From Zeimonas sp032027205 (lineage in GTDB: Bacteria > Pseudomonadota > Gammaproteobacteria > Burkholderiales > Burkholderiaceae_E), in assembly GCA_032027205.1 (NCBI GenBank), contig JAVSMN010000001.1, positions 3,944,340-4,008,339 on the forward strand: a DNA stretch of 64,000 nucleotides, read 5' to 3'. Made by a program: the position numbers and the translations under genes. Under the pieces are notes generated by a model that saw only the letters and a list, made by a program, of their open reading frames with translations, was not told the DNA's origin and ran no database searches. Shown piece after piece: positions 18,561 to 25,782 of this stretch (positions within the stretch are counted from its first letter, which is position 1; every line of letters begins with the position of its first letter).

Positions 18561-19565
18561 CTATGCGCGGCAGCGCGCGTATCCCGGCGTGCGCGTTGCG
18601 CGCGCGCGCAACTCGCGCAACAGCGCCCGCACCGCCGGCTGCGTGCGCAGCCGGCGCGCGCCTGCGACGAAATAGCGTTCGGTGCCGATCGGCACGAAGC
18701 CGAGGTCGAGCTGCACGGCGGCAGCGCGCAGCCCGAAGCCCGCATCGGCCAGCCCCGCCGCTACCGACGCGGCCACCGCGAAGTGCGTGAACTCCTCGCG
18801 CTCGTAGCCGGCGATCTCCGACGGCTTCAGGCCGCGCTCGCGCAGCAACCGATCGAACCAAGCGCGCGTTCCGGCGCCGCGCTGGCGGTTGACGAAGCGC
18901 AGCCCCGCACGGGCGAGATCGGCGACGTCCTTCACGCGACGCGGATTGCCGCGCGCGACGATGAGCCCCTGTTCGCGACGCATCACCGCCTCGGCGAAGC
19001 AACGTGCGTCGTCGAACACCGTGCCGCGCTCGCTCGAGCGCGGCAGCGGCTCGGGCAGATGGAAGCCGGCGAGTTCGGCATCACCCCCCGCAAGCGCTTG
19101 CAGCGCCTGCTCGGAACCGACGAAGCGCACGTTCCAGCGCGCGTCGCCACCGTCGGCGAGCACCGCCTGCAGCAGCAGATCGTGGCTCGCCGCGATGCGC
19201 AGCGCCGGTTCGCGCGGTCCGAGCAATGGCGCGAGCGCTTCGCCGAACGCGCGCGCCGGCGCCTGCAGGCGGCGCGTCGCTTCGCGCTCGAAGCGCGTGC
19301 CGGCGGCGGCGAGCGAGGCACCGGCATCGGTGAGACGGCTGCCGTGCCCTTTCACGCGATCGACCAGCGGCACGCCGAGCAGCCGCTCCGCGCGCACGAG
19401 CTTGCCCCAGGCGCCGCGATACGAAACCCCGAGCGCACGGGCGGCACTGCCCACCCGCGGCGCCTCGCCGATCGCCTGCAGCAGGCGCGCGAGCTCGACG
19501 AGGTCGAGCGATTCGTCGCCGAAGCGCAACAGCGCCGAGGACGACGGCTCGAGGGGAATCGGCAT
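18561..19565 (-). CDS. ModE-like one-component regulator with a periplasmic-binding-like domain
   Basis: Predicted DNA-binding regulator of 334 residues. The N-terminal part (about 15-110) is a ModE/LysR-type winged helix: EAPRVGSAARALGVSYRGAW, then a wing with RLTDAG. Residues from about 125 form a periplasmic-binding-protein-like ligand domain (LRIAASHDLLLQAVL, GLIVARGNPRRVKDVADL, FVNRQRGAGTR). This fusion is commonly found beside molybdate or tungstate ABC transporters and probably senses an oxyanion or a molybdenum cofactor-related ligand. It is divergent from the tup genes, with 72 bp between the starts, so it likely regulates them. There is no TOBE/MOP domain. Confidence 0.85.
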   Translation of the reverse strand: MPIPLEPSSSALLRFGDESLDLVELARLLQAIGEAPRVGSAARALGVSYRGAWGKLVRAERLLGVPLVDRVKGHGSRLTDAGASLAAAGTRFEREATRRLQAPARAFGEALAPLLGPREPALRIAASHDLLLQAVLADGGDARWNVRFVGSEQALQALAGGDAELAGFHLPEPLPRSSERGTVFDDARCFAEAVMRREQGLIVARGNPRRVKDVADLARAGLRFVNRQRGAGTRAWFDRLLRERGLKPSEIAGYEREEFTHFAVAASVAAGLADAGFGLRAAAVQLDLGFVPIGTERYFVAGARRLRTQPAVRALLRELRARATRTPGYARCRA

Positions 19566-19637
19566 CGACGAAGCGTCTCGAATAGGAAAGCGTTTGCCGA
19601 ATGAATCGCCTCCGCAGGCTACACCTAAACTCTCCCG

Positions 19638-20330
19638 ATGTTCGATGTTTCGATCGAAGAGCTGATCCGCAGCTTCGAGGGCGACGTGCTGGCGATCGTC
19701 GCGTTGTCGCTGCGCGTGAGCCTGAGCGCAGTCGCCATCGCTGCGGTCATCGGCATGCCGCTGGGCGCCCTCGTCGCGGTGGTGCGCTTCCCCGGGCGTG
19801 CGATCGTCGTCACCGTGCTCAACGCGATGATGGGGCTGCCCGCCGTGCTGGTCGGCCTGATCGTCTACCTGGCGCTCTCGCGCAGCGGCCCGCTGGGCAC
19901 CTTCGGCCTGCTGTTCACCCCGGCCGCGATGATCATCGCGCAGGCCGTCCTCACCACGCCGCTGGTCGCCGCCCTCACCCGCCAGACCGTCGAGGATGCG
20001 TGGCGCCAGCACGGCGAGACGCTGCGCTCGCTGCGCCTGCCGCTCGCCTCGCGCGTGCGCGTGCTGCTGTGGGACTGCCGCTTCTCGGTCGCCGCCGCCT
20101 TCCTCGCCGGGCTCGGCCGGGCCATGTCCGAAGTCGGCACCGTGATGATCGTCGGCGGCAACATCGACGGCTTCACGCGCGTGATGACCACCGCCATCGC
20201 GCTGGAAACGAGCAAGGGCGACCTTCCGCTGGCAGTCGCGCTCGGCATCGTGCTGATGGCGCTCGTGCTCGCGCTCAACGCGCTGGTGGGCACGGTGCGC
20301 GGCGTGGCGATGCGACGCTATGGAGGCTGA
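19638..20330 (+). CDS. tupB: Tungstate ABC transporter permease
   Basis: Inner-membrane subunit, 230 residues, about five hydrophobic segments, with the binding-protein-dependent permease loop (EAA motif) in LAGLGRAMSEVGTVMIVGG. This loop and the start FDVSIEELIRSF are characteristic of TupB rather than ModB. It is the first gene of the tupB-tupC-tupA run, and its last 11 bp overlap tupC. The substrate is assigned from the whole set: TupA, the ModE-like neighbour and the motif class. Confidence 0.9.
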   Translation: MFDVSIEELIRSFEGDVLAIVALSLRVSLSAVAIAAVIGMPLGALVAVVRFPGRAIVVTVLNAMMGLPAVLVGLIVYLALSRSGPLGTFGLLFTPAAMIIAQAVLTTPLVAALTRQTVEDAWRQHGETLRSLRLPLASRVRVLLWDCRFSVAAAFLAGLGRAMSEVGTVMIVGGNIDGFTRVMTTAIALETSKGDLPLAVALGIVLMALVLALNALVGTVRGVAMRRYGG

Positions 20331-21108
20331 AGTCCTCGAAGCGCCCCGCGCGGCGCGCGCGGCGAACGTCGCAGTCGATCCGCTGCTCAGCCTGCGTGGC
20401 ATCGTCTTTCGTCCATCCGAGCGCACCATCCTCGACCACGTCGACTTCGACTGGAACGACGCCGGCGTCTGCGCGCTGATCGGTCCCAACGGAGCGGGCA
20501 AGACGGTATTGCTGCGCGCGATCCACGGCTTGCTCGCTCCGCACGAAGGCGAAGTGCGCTTCGAGGGCCGCTCGCGCCCCGACGGCGACCTCGCCTTCGC
20601 CGGGCAGGCGCTCGTCTTCCAGCACTCGTCGATGTTCCGCGGGTCGGCGCTCGACAACCTGCTGGTCGTTCCCGGGCTCGCAGGCAGCGCGCGCGAGCGG
20701 CGCGAGCGCGCGCTCGGCATGCTCGAACGCGTCGGACTGCGCGAACTCGCGCAGGCGCCGGCGCTGAAGCTCTCCGGCGGCGAGCGCCAGCGGCTGGCGA
20801 TCGCGCGCGCCTGGCTGATGCAACCCCGCCTGCTGCTGCTCGACGAGCCCACGGCGAGCCTGGACCCCTCCGCCACCGACCACGTCGAGCAACTGATCCG
20901 CGAGATCCGCGCCGACGGCTGCCGCGTGCTGCTCACGTCGCACAACCTGGGCCAGGTCTCGCGGCTGGCCGACGAGGTCGTCTTCCTGCATCGCGGGCGA
21001 GTGCTCGAGCGCACGCCCGTCTCCGAGCTCTTCGCGAATCCTCGCACGAGCGAGGCCCGTCAGTTCCTGCAAGGAGCCTTGCCATGGCATCTGTCTACAA
21101 CCACCTGA
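20320..21108 (+). CDS. tupC: Tungstate ABC transporter ATP-binding protein
   Basis: Cytoplasmic ATPase of 262 residues that energises the TupB permease. Walker A is GPNGAGKT (about residue 53), the signature LSGGERQR, Walker B LLLLDEPTASLD, and the H-loop LLTSHNLGQVS. It overlaps tupB by 11 bp and tupA by 25 bp, so the three genes are translated together. The first 20 residues or so (Ala-rich) are not part of the fold; the GTG or ATG choice nearby is uncertain. Confidence 0.92.
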   Translation: MEAEVLEAPRAARAANVAVDPLLSLRGIVFRPSERTILDHVDFDWNDAGVCALIGPNGAGKTVLLRAIHGLLAPHEGEVRFEGRSRPDGDLAFAGQALVFQHSSMFRGSALDNLLVVPGLAGSARERRERALGMLERVGLRELAQAPALKLSGGERQRLAIARAWLMQPRLLLLDEPTASLDPSATDHVEQLIREIRADGCRVLLTSHNLGQVSRLADEVVFLHRGRVLERTPVSELFANPRTSEARQFLQGALPWHLSTTT

Positions 21109-21932
21109 AAGCCGCAGGCGCGACGCTCGCCGCGCTGGCCTTTGTCGCCGCGCTCGCCGCACCGCCGCCCGCCGTCGCACAGGCGACGACCATCACCGTC
21201 GCGTCGACCACATCGACCGAGCAGTCGGGACTGTTCAAGCACCTGCTGCCCGCCTTCGAGAAGGACACCGGCGTCCAGGTGAAGGTCGTCGCCGTCGGCA
21301 CCGGCCAGGCGCTCGACATCGGCCGTCGCGGCGATGCCGACGTCGTCTTCGTGCACGATCCGGCTGCCGAAGAGAAGTTCATGGCCGAAGGTGCCGGCGT
21401 CGATCACAAGCGCGTGATGTACAACGACTTCGTCGTCGTCGGTCCGAAGACCGATTCGGCGAAGATCCGCGCCGACAGGAGCGTCATCGACGCGATGAAG
21501 AAGATCGCCGCGGCGAAGGCGCCGTTCGCCTCGCGCGGCGACCGCAGCGGCACCAATGCCGCCGAGTTGCGCTACTGGAAGGACGCCGGTATCGACGTAG
21601 CGGCGGCCAAGGGCCAGTGGTACAAGGAAACCGGCTCGGGCATGGGTCCGACGCTGAACACCGCGGCCGGGATGAACGCCTACTCGCTCACCGACCGCGG
21701 CACCTGGCTGTCGTTCAAGAACCGCGGCAACCTCGAGATCCTCGTGCAGGGCGACAAGCGCCTGTTCAACCAGTACGGCGTGATGCTGGTGAACCCGGCG
21801 AAGCACCCGCAGGTGAAGAAGGAAGCGGGAACGAAGTTCGTCGACTGGCTGGTCAGCGACAAGGGCCAGCGGGCGATCGCCGACTACAAGGTAAACGGCG
21901 AGCAGCTGTTCTTCCCGAACGCGAATGACTGA
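21084..21932 (+). CDS. tupA: Tungstate-binding periplasmic protein
   Basis: Solute receptor of 282 residues with a Sec signal peptide (residues 1 to about 34, ending PAVAQA). The mature protein begins with the TupA ligand motif TTSTEQSGLFKHLLPAFE and has MYNDFVVVGP and DRSGTNAAELRYW, all typical of the tungstate/WtpA-TupA group. GGAG inside the tupC 3' end serves as its ribosome-binding site. Tungstate import would feed tungsten or, with lower affinity, molybdenum enzymes. It is the last gene before tRNA-Arg. Confidence 0.93.
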   Translation: MASVYNHLKAAGATLAALAFVAALAAPPPAVAQATTITVASTTSTEQSGLFKHLLPAFEKDTGVQVKVVAVGTGQALDIGRRGDADVVFVHDPAAEEKFMAEGAGVDHKRVMYNDFVVVGPKTDSAKIRADRSVIDAMKKIAAAKAPFASRGDRSGTNAAELRYWKDAGIDVAAAKGQWYKETGSGMGPTLNTAAGMNAYSLTDRGTWLSFKNRGNLEILVQGDKRLFNQYGVMLVNPAKHPQVKKEAGTKFVDWLVSDKGQRAIADYKVNGEQLFFPNAND

Positions 21933-21990
21933 CCCGCAACGATTCCCGGGGCGGCGGACCGCAGCGAGCGATGGACGGCCGCGCGCGTCA

Positions 21991-21999
21991 TGCTAGAAT
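21991..21999 (+). promoter_or_regulatory. Extended -10 promoter of tRNA-Arg
   Basis: TGCTAGAAT has the TG-n extension plus TAGAAT, ending 10 bases before the first base of the tRNA. This is the spacing expected for a tRNA promoter. The -35 region is GC-rich and unremarkable. Confidence 0.55.
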
Positions 22000-22009
22000 C
22001 TCGCGCTTC

Positions 22010-22086
22010 GCGCCCGTAGCTCAGTTGGATAGAGTACCTGGCTACGAACCAGGGGGTCGTGGGTTCGAATCCTGCCGGGCGCGCCA
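22010..22086 (+). tRNA. tRNA-Arg (anticodon ACG)
   Basis: A 77-nt gene with encoded CCA. The acceptor stem GCGCCCG pairs with CGGGCGC, the D-arm is GCTCAGTTGGATAGAGT, and the anticodon arm CCTGG-CTACGAA-CCAGG gives anticodon ACG. The T-arm contains GGGTTCGAATCC. The ACG first base is normally edited to inosine, which reads CGU/CGC/CGA. Its 3' half is the attachment site of the large integrated element that follows; the gene stays intact because the element supplies the same 3' sequence. Confidence 0.98.
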
Positions 22087-22088
22087 GT
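22039..22088 (+). repeat. attL: left copy of the 50-bp attachment repeat
   Basis: This covers the anticodon arm to the CCA end of tRNA-Arg plus two bases. It is identical to 42877-42926 except for one base (C at 22058, A at 42896). It marks the left boundary of the integrated element. Confidence 0.95.
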
Positions 22089-22103
22089 AGAATCAAGCAC
22101 TTA

Positions 22104-22130
22104 GGCCAACTCTCCGGAGTTGGCCTTTTT
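22104..22130 (+). terminator. Intrinsic terminator after tRNA-Arg
   Basis: GGCCAACTC (22104-22112) pairs with GAGTTGGCC (22117-22125) across the loop TCCG and is followed by five T residues. It lies just inside the element, so the element brings a terminator for the tRNA it rebuilds. Confidence 0.85.
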
Positions 22131-22152
22131 GCTTTTCTAGAGCCGACGAGAC

Positions 22153-22192
22153 AATGCCCCCACCAATGCCCCCACCGGGGTAAGAGGGGCAT
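22153..22192 (+). repeat. Left arm repeats, probable integrase-binding sites
   Basis: Two adjacent direct copies of AATGCCCCCACC (22153-22164 and 22165-22176) lie 65 bp inside attL, followed by an inverted partial copy (GGGGCATT, 22185-22192). The same tandem pair, in the same orientation, lies inside the right end. Paired arm-type sites beside the core att are what tyrosine integrases use. Confidence 0.7.
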
Positions 22193-22455
22193 TCTGAGCC
22201 TGCGCGACCGCCCGCGCGACTGATCTACGTACCTGCCTCGAAAGGGTCGAGCCGCATCTGACCGCGAACACGATCACAGAACGGCGGCCGGGTGAGCGAA
22301 TCATTCTGATTCTCGCGGCGAGGCGCGACCCTGGAGTTGGGGAGCGGAACTTGAACCAAGGCCCGAGGGTTCACAGACCACCGGCCGAACCAAGCAGCTT
22401 TGCTAGGCCATCCGACTGATAGCGCACGCACAGCCGATCGTCCATCCTCGCTGGC
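22193..22455. other. Non-coding left-end segment with a tRNA-like trace
   Basis: Between the left arm repeats and the first possible gene I see no convincing coding sequence. On the minus strand around 22330-22420 there are a T-arm-like GGTTCAAG and an anticodon-loop-like CTGTGAA, but the stems do not pair into a cloverleaf, so this is at most a decayed tRNA. Confidence 0.4.
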
Positions 22456-22734
22456 ATGGACGTACTCGATGTGATCATGCTCACCGACTCTGGTGACGTA
22501 CTGGTGGTCTATCTCGACGGCCGCGCGACCCGGATTCGACCGGACGGTTCAATCGTGCCACCGATGTCCTTTCTCGTCGGGACATCCGTCGAGAGCGCGA
22601 TCCGCATCCGGCGGATTGTGGATCGCGAGAAATACGAGATCAATCGGCCGTCATGCGACGCGAGAACGCCGAGCCACCGGACGCCGGCTTCGCCTCGTGT
22701 ACGACGGACCCGTTCGTCATCGACGGCGCAGTAG
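22456..22734 (+). CDS. Possible small hypothetical protein
   Basis: An open frame of 92 codons starting MDVLDVIMLTDSGDVLVVYL. The first 60 residues or so look protein-like (alternating hydrophobic and charged), but the last third is Arg/Ser/Thr-rich and runs antisense over the 3' end of the terminase small-subunit gene by about 95 bp. No good ribosome-binding site precedes it. It may be a real gene with a decayed end or a chance frame. Confidence 0.3.
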   Translation: MDVLDVIMLTDSGDVLVVYLDGRATRIRPDGSIVPPMSFLVGTSVESAIRIRRIVDREKYEINRPSCDARTPSHRTPASPRVRRTRSSSTAQ

Positions 22735-23203
22735 AGTCGTCGCTACCCTCTGCCACGACCGCCAGCAGCTCCGCGTCCGACATCCGGGTGAAGTCGTTGT
22801 CCGACACACTCGTCTCGACGCCGACCGTCACCCTTTCCGGTGCGTTTAGGCCACAGATCTTCGCGACAGCAGACCATCCGGCGATCATCCCGGCTGGGTT
22901 CGATTGTGATCGAGCAAGATCGATCGCCCCCAAGATCTCGCTGACGACCCGCTGCCGGGTCATGCCCAGCTCGGCGGCAACGAGCGCCTCCTGGGCCGCT
23001 ATGGCGGCCTGTAGGTCAGGTTTAGTCAACAGCTCGTTGGCGATCTGCTTGGCCGAGCGCGCAGAGTAGCCGGCGCGTGCCGCGGCGGCCGCGCCGTTGT
23101 GATCGAGGACGTATTCCTCGGCAAAGCGAGCCTGTTTCGCGGTGAGTCTCTGGCTGCCGACCGCCTTCGTGGGCTGCTTTTTGGGATGTGCGATGCGGTT
23201 CAT
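22640..23203 (-). CDS. Phage terminase small subunit (Terminase_2 type)
   Basis: DNA-recognition subunit of a phage packaging motor, 187 residues from the ATG at 23203. The family core lies near residues 20-65 (LTAKQARFAEEYVLDHNG, AARAGYSARSAKQIANELL), with a helical middle and a hydrophilic tail. The ATG overlaps the stop of the preceding 78-codon gene (ATGA), so the two are translated together. The element has no large terminase, portal or head genes. Known precedent: phage satellites such as SaPIs encode their own small subunit to redirect a helper phage's packaging motor. Whether this one does so is inference. An orphan prophage remnant is the alternative. Confidence 0.88.
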   Translation of the reverse strand: MNRIAHPKKQPTKAVGSQRLTAKQARFAEEYVLDHNGAAAAARAGYSARSAKQIANELLTKPDLQAAIAAQEALVAAELGMTRQRVVSEILGAIDLARSQSNPAGMIAGWSAVAKICGLNAPERVTVGVETSVSDNDFTRMSDAELLAVVAEGSDDSTAPSMTNGSVVHEAKPASGGSAFSRRMTAD

Positions 23204-23436
23204 ATTTCGATAGTCAGGTACCAGAATGCCTTCTCCGCGTCCTCCCGAGAGGGCTGTAGCAAGACGAGCCCGGCCTTCTCGCCGACGATCGAGCGCCAGC
23301 CGATCGCCCATCGGTCGCTCTCCAAACGGACGATCGTGAAGCCGGTCGAACTCTCGCGCGCCACAACTTCGAGGACCAATTCATCGACCTTCACGAGATC
23401 CGTTCTCTTGGGGCTCCATCTCGTCTTTCTCCACAT
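23200..23436 (-). CDS. Small hypothetical protein upstream of the terminase small subunit
   Basis: Seventy-eight codons from the ATG at 23436 (starting MWRKTRWSPKRTDLVKVDEL, ending AFWYLTIEI). The pattern of strands around STGFTIVRLESDRWAIGW suggests a small beta-rich fold. I recognise no family. It lies 22 bp after the SeqA/RAMA-like gene and overlaps the terminase small subunit by 4 bp, so all three are probably one transcript. A longer upstream start (to 23556) would overlap the previous gene and is unlikely. Confidence 0.6.
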   Translation of the reverse strand: MWRKTRWSPKRTDLVKVDELVLEVVARESSTGFTIVRLESDRWAIGWRSIVGEKAGLVLLQPSREDAEKAFWYLTIEI

Positions 23437-23458
23437 CACATTTCGTCTGGTGCGTCGC

Positions 23459-23854
23459 TTACGAACGCAGGCTCTCGGCGCTTCGCCAGCTCGAACTTCC
23501 GGGCAGCCGGCACTCCCAGAATCGCCATCCATTGACGGAGGTCTTAGTGATGGCAACAGCGGCGGCGGAAAGGGATGGATACACGTCGCCGTTCACCGAT
23601 AGTCCGTCCCGTTCTCCGCGACCGAGGTACGTCTGACCCTTGTGGATTGCGCGGAACTCGGTGCCCACGGGGATGCGAACTCCCTTCGTTACCCAAGCTT
23701 CGGACTGAACGCCGTTCGCCGCCGGAGCCATGGATGGCTCTGCCCGCGACATCCCCAAGAGCTCTCGGACTACGTCGTTGTAGGTGACATCCTCCGTCGC
23801 GCGCCGGACGGTCAGTTGCTTGTAGACCTCGAAGTCGACATCGATCTGATACAT
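23459..23854 (-). CDS. SeqA-N-like/RAMA-like small protein
   Basis: Protein of 131 residues from the ATG at 23854, which has GGAGGA seven bases before it. The first 35 residues (MYQIDVDFEVYKQLTVRR, YNDVVRELLGM) look like the ribbon-helix-helix oligomerisation segment of SeqA-type proteins. The second half (VGTEFRAIHKGQTYLGRGER, AAVAITKTSVNGWRFWECRL) resembles the DUF4357/RAMA domain that accompanies restriction and methylase proteins. Both assignments are by eye. It is first in the operon with the 78-codon gene and the terminase small subunit, so a DNA-binding or regulatory role is plausible. Confidence 0.62.
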   Translation of the reverse strand: MYQIDVDFEVYKQLTVRRATEDVTYNDVVRELLGMSRAEPSMAPAANGVQSEAWVTKGVRIPVGTEFRAIHKGQTYLGRGERDGLSVNGDVYPSLSAAAVAITKTSVNGWRFWECRLPGSSSWRSAESLRS

Positions 23855-24251
23855 GTTGCGTCCTCCGCGGATGGTCAATTAAGAACTAGAGTGTGTTCAG
23901 CACTATAGTCCTATCTTTGCCGCAACGTCAAGAAGGGCTCTGGATTGAAATTGCAATGGGTAGGTAGCCGACCAGACATCGAAGCACCAGCAGTCGCCCG
24001 ATTTCCACCCCTCGGCGGTTACGAATGCATTGAGCGCACCAGCGTTCTTAGGCTCAAAGCGATGGGCCGCGCGAGGACCTTCAAGTGTCATCGGCGCTGG
24101 GCAATTCGCAAGCGTTCCGGCGGGCAGGCGTGTGAGATGTAAGAGGTCGTTCGACACAGGCACGCAGCGGCATTGCGCCCCGAGGCATGCTGGCGAGGAG
24201 ACGCCCCCGCGACGCAATGCCGCCGCGAGGTCAACCTCGACGTTAAATCGA
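23855..24251. other. Divergent intergenic region with a possible small minus-strand frame
   Basis: About 400 bp between the minus-strand terminase operon and the plus-strand nuclease genes. A GAAC-N8-GTTC dyad at 23883-23898 lies in the likely promoter region of the operon. An open frame on the minus strand (24091 to 23903, 62 codons, ending ALLDVAAKIGL) could encode a small protein but has no recognisable family or ribosome-binding site. Confidence 0.35.
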
Positions 24252-24698
24252 ATGAACGTACCCGCACTTGATCCACAACTGACCGGAAACGTGGGCTTGT
24301 ACTACTGCTGCTACAAGCTATCGCTGCTCGGCTGGAATGTGATGCCTACCGCTCGTAATGCGCGGGGCGTCGACATCATCGCGTACAGCCGCGATGCATC
24401 TCGCTTCGTGGGGGTCCAGGTGAAGGCTCTCAGCAAGAGGAATCCTGTACCGCTCGGGACTTCACTTGAGAAGGTGATGGGCGACTTCTGGGTAGTGATC
24501 AATCGCGTGGCCGGAACACCGGTCACGCATGTTCTCCTTCCGAGTGAAGTCCAGGCGCTCGCTCGTCGCGGAGAGAAAGACGGACGTGTGTCCTACTGGC
24601 TGCAGCCCCGGGAGTATGAGCAGTCGCAGTTTCGCGAAGCATGGGGGCGTATTGGTCATGGCGGAAGCCATGCTCCAGTCTTGGCCGACGCGGTCTAA
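24252..24698 (+). CDS. Small protein with a predicted PD-(D/E)xK-like core
   Basis: A 148-residue protein from the ATG at 24252. The N-terminal helix and strands GLYYCCYKLSLLGWNVMPT, GVDIIAYS (D41) and FVGVQVKAL (Q56-x-K58) follow the order of a Holliday-junction-resolvase or restriction-endonuclease fold with a D...QxK metal site. The remainder (DFWVVINRVAGTPVTHVLLP) is typical of small nuclease-like proteins that begin with an Asn/Glu helix. Function is unknown; it may be a DNA-end-processing or defence protein. It starts about 400 bp after the divergent terminase operon. Confidence 0.6.
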   Translation: MNVPALDPQLTGNVGLYYCCYKLSLLGWNVMPTARNARGVDIIAYSRDASRFVGVQVKALSKRNPVPLGTSLEKVMGDFWVVINRVAGTPVTHVLLPSEVQALARRGEKDGRVSYWLQPREYEQSQFREAWGRIGHGGSHAPVLADAV

Positions 24699-24832
24699 CC
24701 CGTCCGTTGAGCGGACGGTCTCTGGCGTGCTGCAACCCGTTTCGTCGGACGGCCTGATGGCAGCCGCTGAACTCCAGCGTGGGGTGTCACCCGACTCCGT
24801 TCGTCACAAAGACTACCTTCGGCGGCAGACGC

Positions 24833-25684
24833 ATGCGAAAGATTGATCCAACCGACCCGATTTATAAAGGACTGACGAAGCCCGAACTGATTCGGATGAA
24901 GCACCTTTCGCATGAGGAGAAGGAGGCGATATCAATCGCGCTCTGGGGCGAACCACTCGTCGGCCCTCCTCCTTGGCAGAAGCAATGTGAACAACGATGG
25001 GCGGCGCTGTTGGGCGAGGTCAAGCCAGGGGGCGAGCCGTACCGTGTCACGCATGAAGACCTCAGGGAACGTCTTGCGCTGGCTCGCCATTACGCAAGAA
25101 GACGCTCAGGTCGGGCGGGTGCTGCACCACCAAACACTGTCGCGGCATTTTCAGATTGGATCATCCGACTCTACGTACCCCAGAGGAGAACTGCTGCACT
25201 TATATCTGGGCTCGAAGGTGAGAACGCTGTCTTAGAGCACCGCCTGCGAGTTCAGAAAGCCAAGCTCGAAGTTCCACGGTGGGAACACCAAGGATGGAAG
25301 CTCGTGCATGACGGAATCCGTGGAGTCTTCGAAGGTGGGCTCGCAATATCGTCTCTAAAGGTGGGTGAAGCCTCGATGGTCGGAGTACCTGATCTCGTTT
25401 TTCGCGAACGCAAGACGGGGCGAGTTCTGATAGTCGAGTTGAAGGTGTCGGACGCAATACTCCCTTCCAACGGGTGGCCGAATCTTCGTGCGCAACTTTG
25501 GGCGTACTCTCGCATCGAGGCGTGGAGTGCCGCGCCCGAAGTACTGCTTGCCGGGGAAGTCTGGTCTTCGGAAAGGGCAGGTCTGCAGCGCAGAGCAACC
25601 TACCACTGGCGCGCGACCGATGCAGCTCTTCAGTCGGAATCGAGAGAACTCTTTGAAGCGTACGGCGGGCACGTCGTGGAGTAG
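24833..25684 (+). CDS. Hypothetical protein with C-terminal PD-(D/E)xK nuclease domain
   Basis: Protein of 283 residues if the ATG at 24833 is used (an in-frame start at 24779 adds 18). Residues 1-120 are helical and charged and match nothing I recognise. From about 150 the sequence has GVPDLVFRE (P186-D187) and VLIVELKVS (E202-x-K204), a canonical PD...ExK site, then LRAQLWAYSR with the helix usually found after it. It probably cuts nucleic acid. It sits 134 bp after another nuclease-like gene and just before the IS3 insertion, which may have cut the transcript it belonged to. Confidence 0.6.
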   Translation: MRKIDPTDPIYKGLTKPELIRMKHLSHEEKEAISIALWGEPLVGPPPWQKQCEQRWAALLGEVKPGGEPYRVTHEDLRERLALARHYARRRSGRAGAAPPNTVAAFSDWIIRLYVPQRRTAALISGLEGENAVLEHRLRVQKAKLEVPRWEHQGWKLVHDGIRGVFEGGLAISSLKVGEASMVGVPDLVFRERKTGRVLIVELKVSDAILPSNGWPNLRAQLWAYSRIEAWSAAPEVLLAGEVWSSERAGLQRRATYHWRATDAALQSESRELFEAYGGHVVE

Positions 25685-25782
25685 GCTTGAGACCGAACCG
25701 GTCTAGGCCGTCGAGCTGATGCCGCTCGTCGGCGCGACGGGGCATGATGTGTTTCCATGGACAACTGACCTGCTCCCCTTTT

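Noticed and set aside
14846..18745. Very long open frames antisense to, or in other frames over, the PAS kinase gene
   Set aside because: They are Arg/His/Gln-rich shadows produced by the high GC of the third codon position; the plus-strand kinase and regulator have full domain structure.
22330..22420. A functional second tRNA gene on the minus strand
   Set aside because: The stems do not pair into a cloverleaf, so it is listed only as a possible remnant.
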